Source of the DNA: Asaia bogorensis
GTDB taxonomy: Bacteria; Pseudomonadota; Alphaproteobacteria; Acetobacterales; Acetobacteraceae
Length of the DNA: 5,208 bases
Assembly: GCA_945871455.1 (NCBI GenBank)
Contig: CAMBXJ010000335.1
Coordinates: 1-5,208 of the forward strand
Reading direction: 5' to 3'
Below, one piece after another: positions 5,045 to 5,208 of this stretch. How positions within the stretch are numbered: the first letter of the stretch is position 1; the number at the start of each line of letters is the position of its first letter. The notes beneath the pieces were generated by a model, which saw only the letters and a program-made list of their open reading frames with translations, made no database searches and was not told the DNA's origin. The position numbers were made by a program, and so were the translations under genes.

Positions 5045-5119
5045 ATTGGGTCAGGGGGAAAGGGGGCCAACCGTGTCGTTTCACCGTCCGTGTCGGCCCC
5101 CTTTCCCCCCTGACCCAAT
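5045..5119. repeat. Near-perfect 24-bp inverted repeat
   Basis: The left arm (5045-5068) reads ATTGGGTCA, GGGGG, AAA, GGGGG, CC. The right arm (5095-5119) is its exact complement apart from one extra C in the second C run. The 26-nt loop (5069-5094) shows no obvious further pairing. The element could be a small non-coding mobile element, a bidirectional terminator or a fold-back repeat. I cannot assign it to a named family. Confidence 0.85.
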
Positions 5120-5129
5120 TGATCGCGGT

Positions 5130-5149
5130 CCAGGGGCCGTAGCCCCTGG
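5130..5149. repeat. 8-bp perfect hairpin, inverted relative of the left palindrome cluster
   Basis: CCAGGGGC (5130-5137) pairs with GCCCCTGG (5142-5149) around CGTA. Read on the complementary strand it resembles the GGGGC...GCCCC...GACC pattern at 4995-5017, so related units appear to flank the 24-bp inverted repeat in opposite orientation. Confidence 0.7.
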
Positions 5150-5156
5150 TGGGTTC

Positions 5157-5208
5157 GAAGTGTCTACAAGCGGGCACGTTGGTAACACTTCAGACCGGGA
5201 CCGTCGGT
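5157..5208. mobile_element. Possible end of an insertion sequence (IS21-like terminal repeats), runs off the window
   Basis: GAAGTGT-C-TAC (5157-5167) is complementary to GTA-ACACTTC (5182-5191) apart from one bulged C. A direct repeat follows: CGGGCACGTTGGT (5171-5183) and CGGGACCGTCGGT (5196-5208) match at 10 of 13 positions with a 25-bp period. Short direct repeats stacked inside an end that begins 5'-TGT (5161) are typical of IS21-family termini, and GTTACCAACGT-type wording on the other strand is familiar from such ends. No transposase is visible because the window stops here. Intergenic repeats or an operator are alternatives. Confidence 0.35.

Noticed and set aside
4910..5113. 67-codon GTG-start ORF directly after ugpE, considered as a remnant of ugpC
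   Set aside because: The start and spacing are suggestive of a coupled gene, but the product has no Walker or other ATPase motif and is largely translated palindromic repeat.
3943..5118. 391-codon minus-strand open frame across ugpE and the downstream repeats
   Set aside because: The product is biased and Gln/His/Arg-rich. It opposes a confident ugpE and runs through the palindromes; it has no family resemblance.

Overview
The window is GC-rich and coded entirely on the + strand. It looks like chromosomal DNA of an alphaproteobacterium, probably of the Rhodospirillales/Acetobacteraceae type. The reasons are codon choice dominated by G/C third positions, the ugp gene order and protein style, and two kinds of intergenic palindromic repeat common in that part of the tree: units with a CCGTCATG...CCACGACTT core, and GGGGC-TCC/TTT-GCCCC mini-hairpins. 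The taxonomic placement is inference.

Layout: 1-585 is the 3' part of a histone-deacetylase/acetylpolyamine-amidohydrolase family gene whose start lies outside the window. 586-1095 carries no gene but is rich in structure: a two-stem hairpin, an inverted pair of REP-like palindromes, a probable rho-independent terminator and a possible third, decayed REP unit. 1096-1530 encodes a stand-alone two-CBS-domain protein. 1531-1682 is a regulatory region with three PhoB-type heptamers in perfect 11-bp phase, followed by an inverted repeat near the start of the next gene. 1683-4908 is a ugpB-ugpA-ugpE operon: the periplasmic binding protein and both permeases of an sn-glycerol-3-phosphate / glycerophosphodiester ABC importer. 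4909-5208 has no credible gene. It holds several GC-rich palindromes, a near-perfect 24-bp inverted repeat and, at the edge, what may be the end of an insertion sequence.

The three ugp proteins would work together: UgpB captures the phosphorylated glycerol compound in the periplasm and UgpA/UgpE form the membrane channel. The ATPase gene (ugpC) that normally follows ugpE is absent from the visible sequence, and repeats occupy its usual place. The Pho-box array implies induction by phosphate starvation through PhoB. A strong hairpin between ugpB and ugpA would fit higher output of the binding protein than of the permeases, and a five-codon mini-ORF bridges the ugpA stop and the ugpE start.

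I found no new defence or catalytic system. The most interesting material is regulatory and structural (Pho-box array, intercistronic hairpin, palindrome cluster, possible IS end), together with apparent changes in the UgpB ligand pocket.
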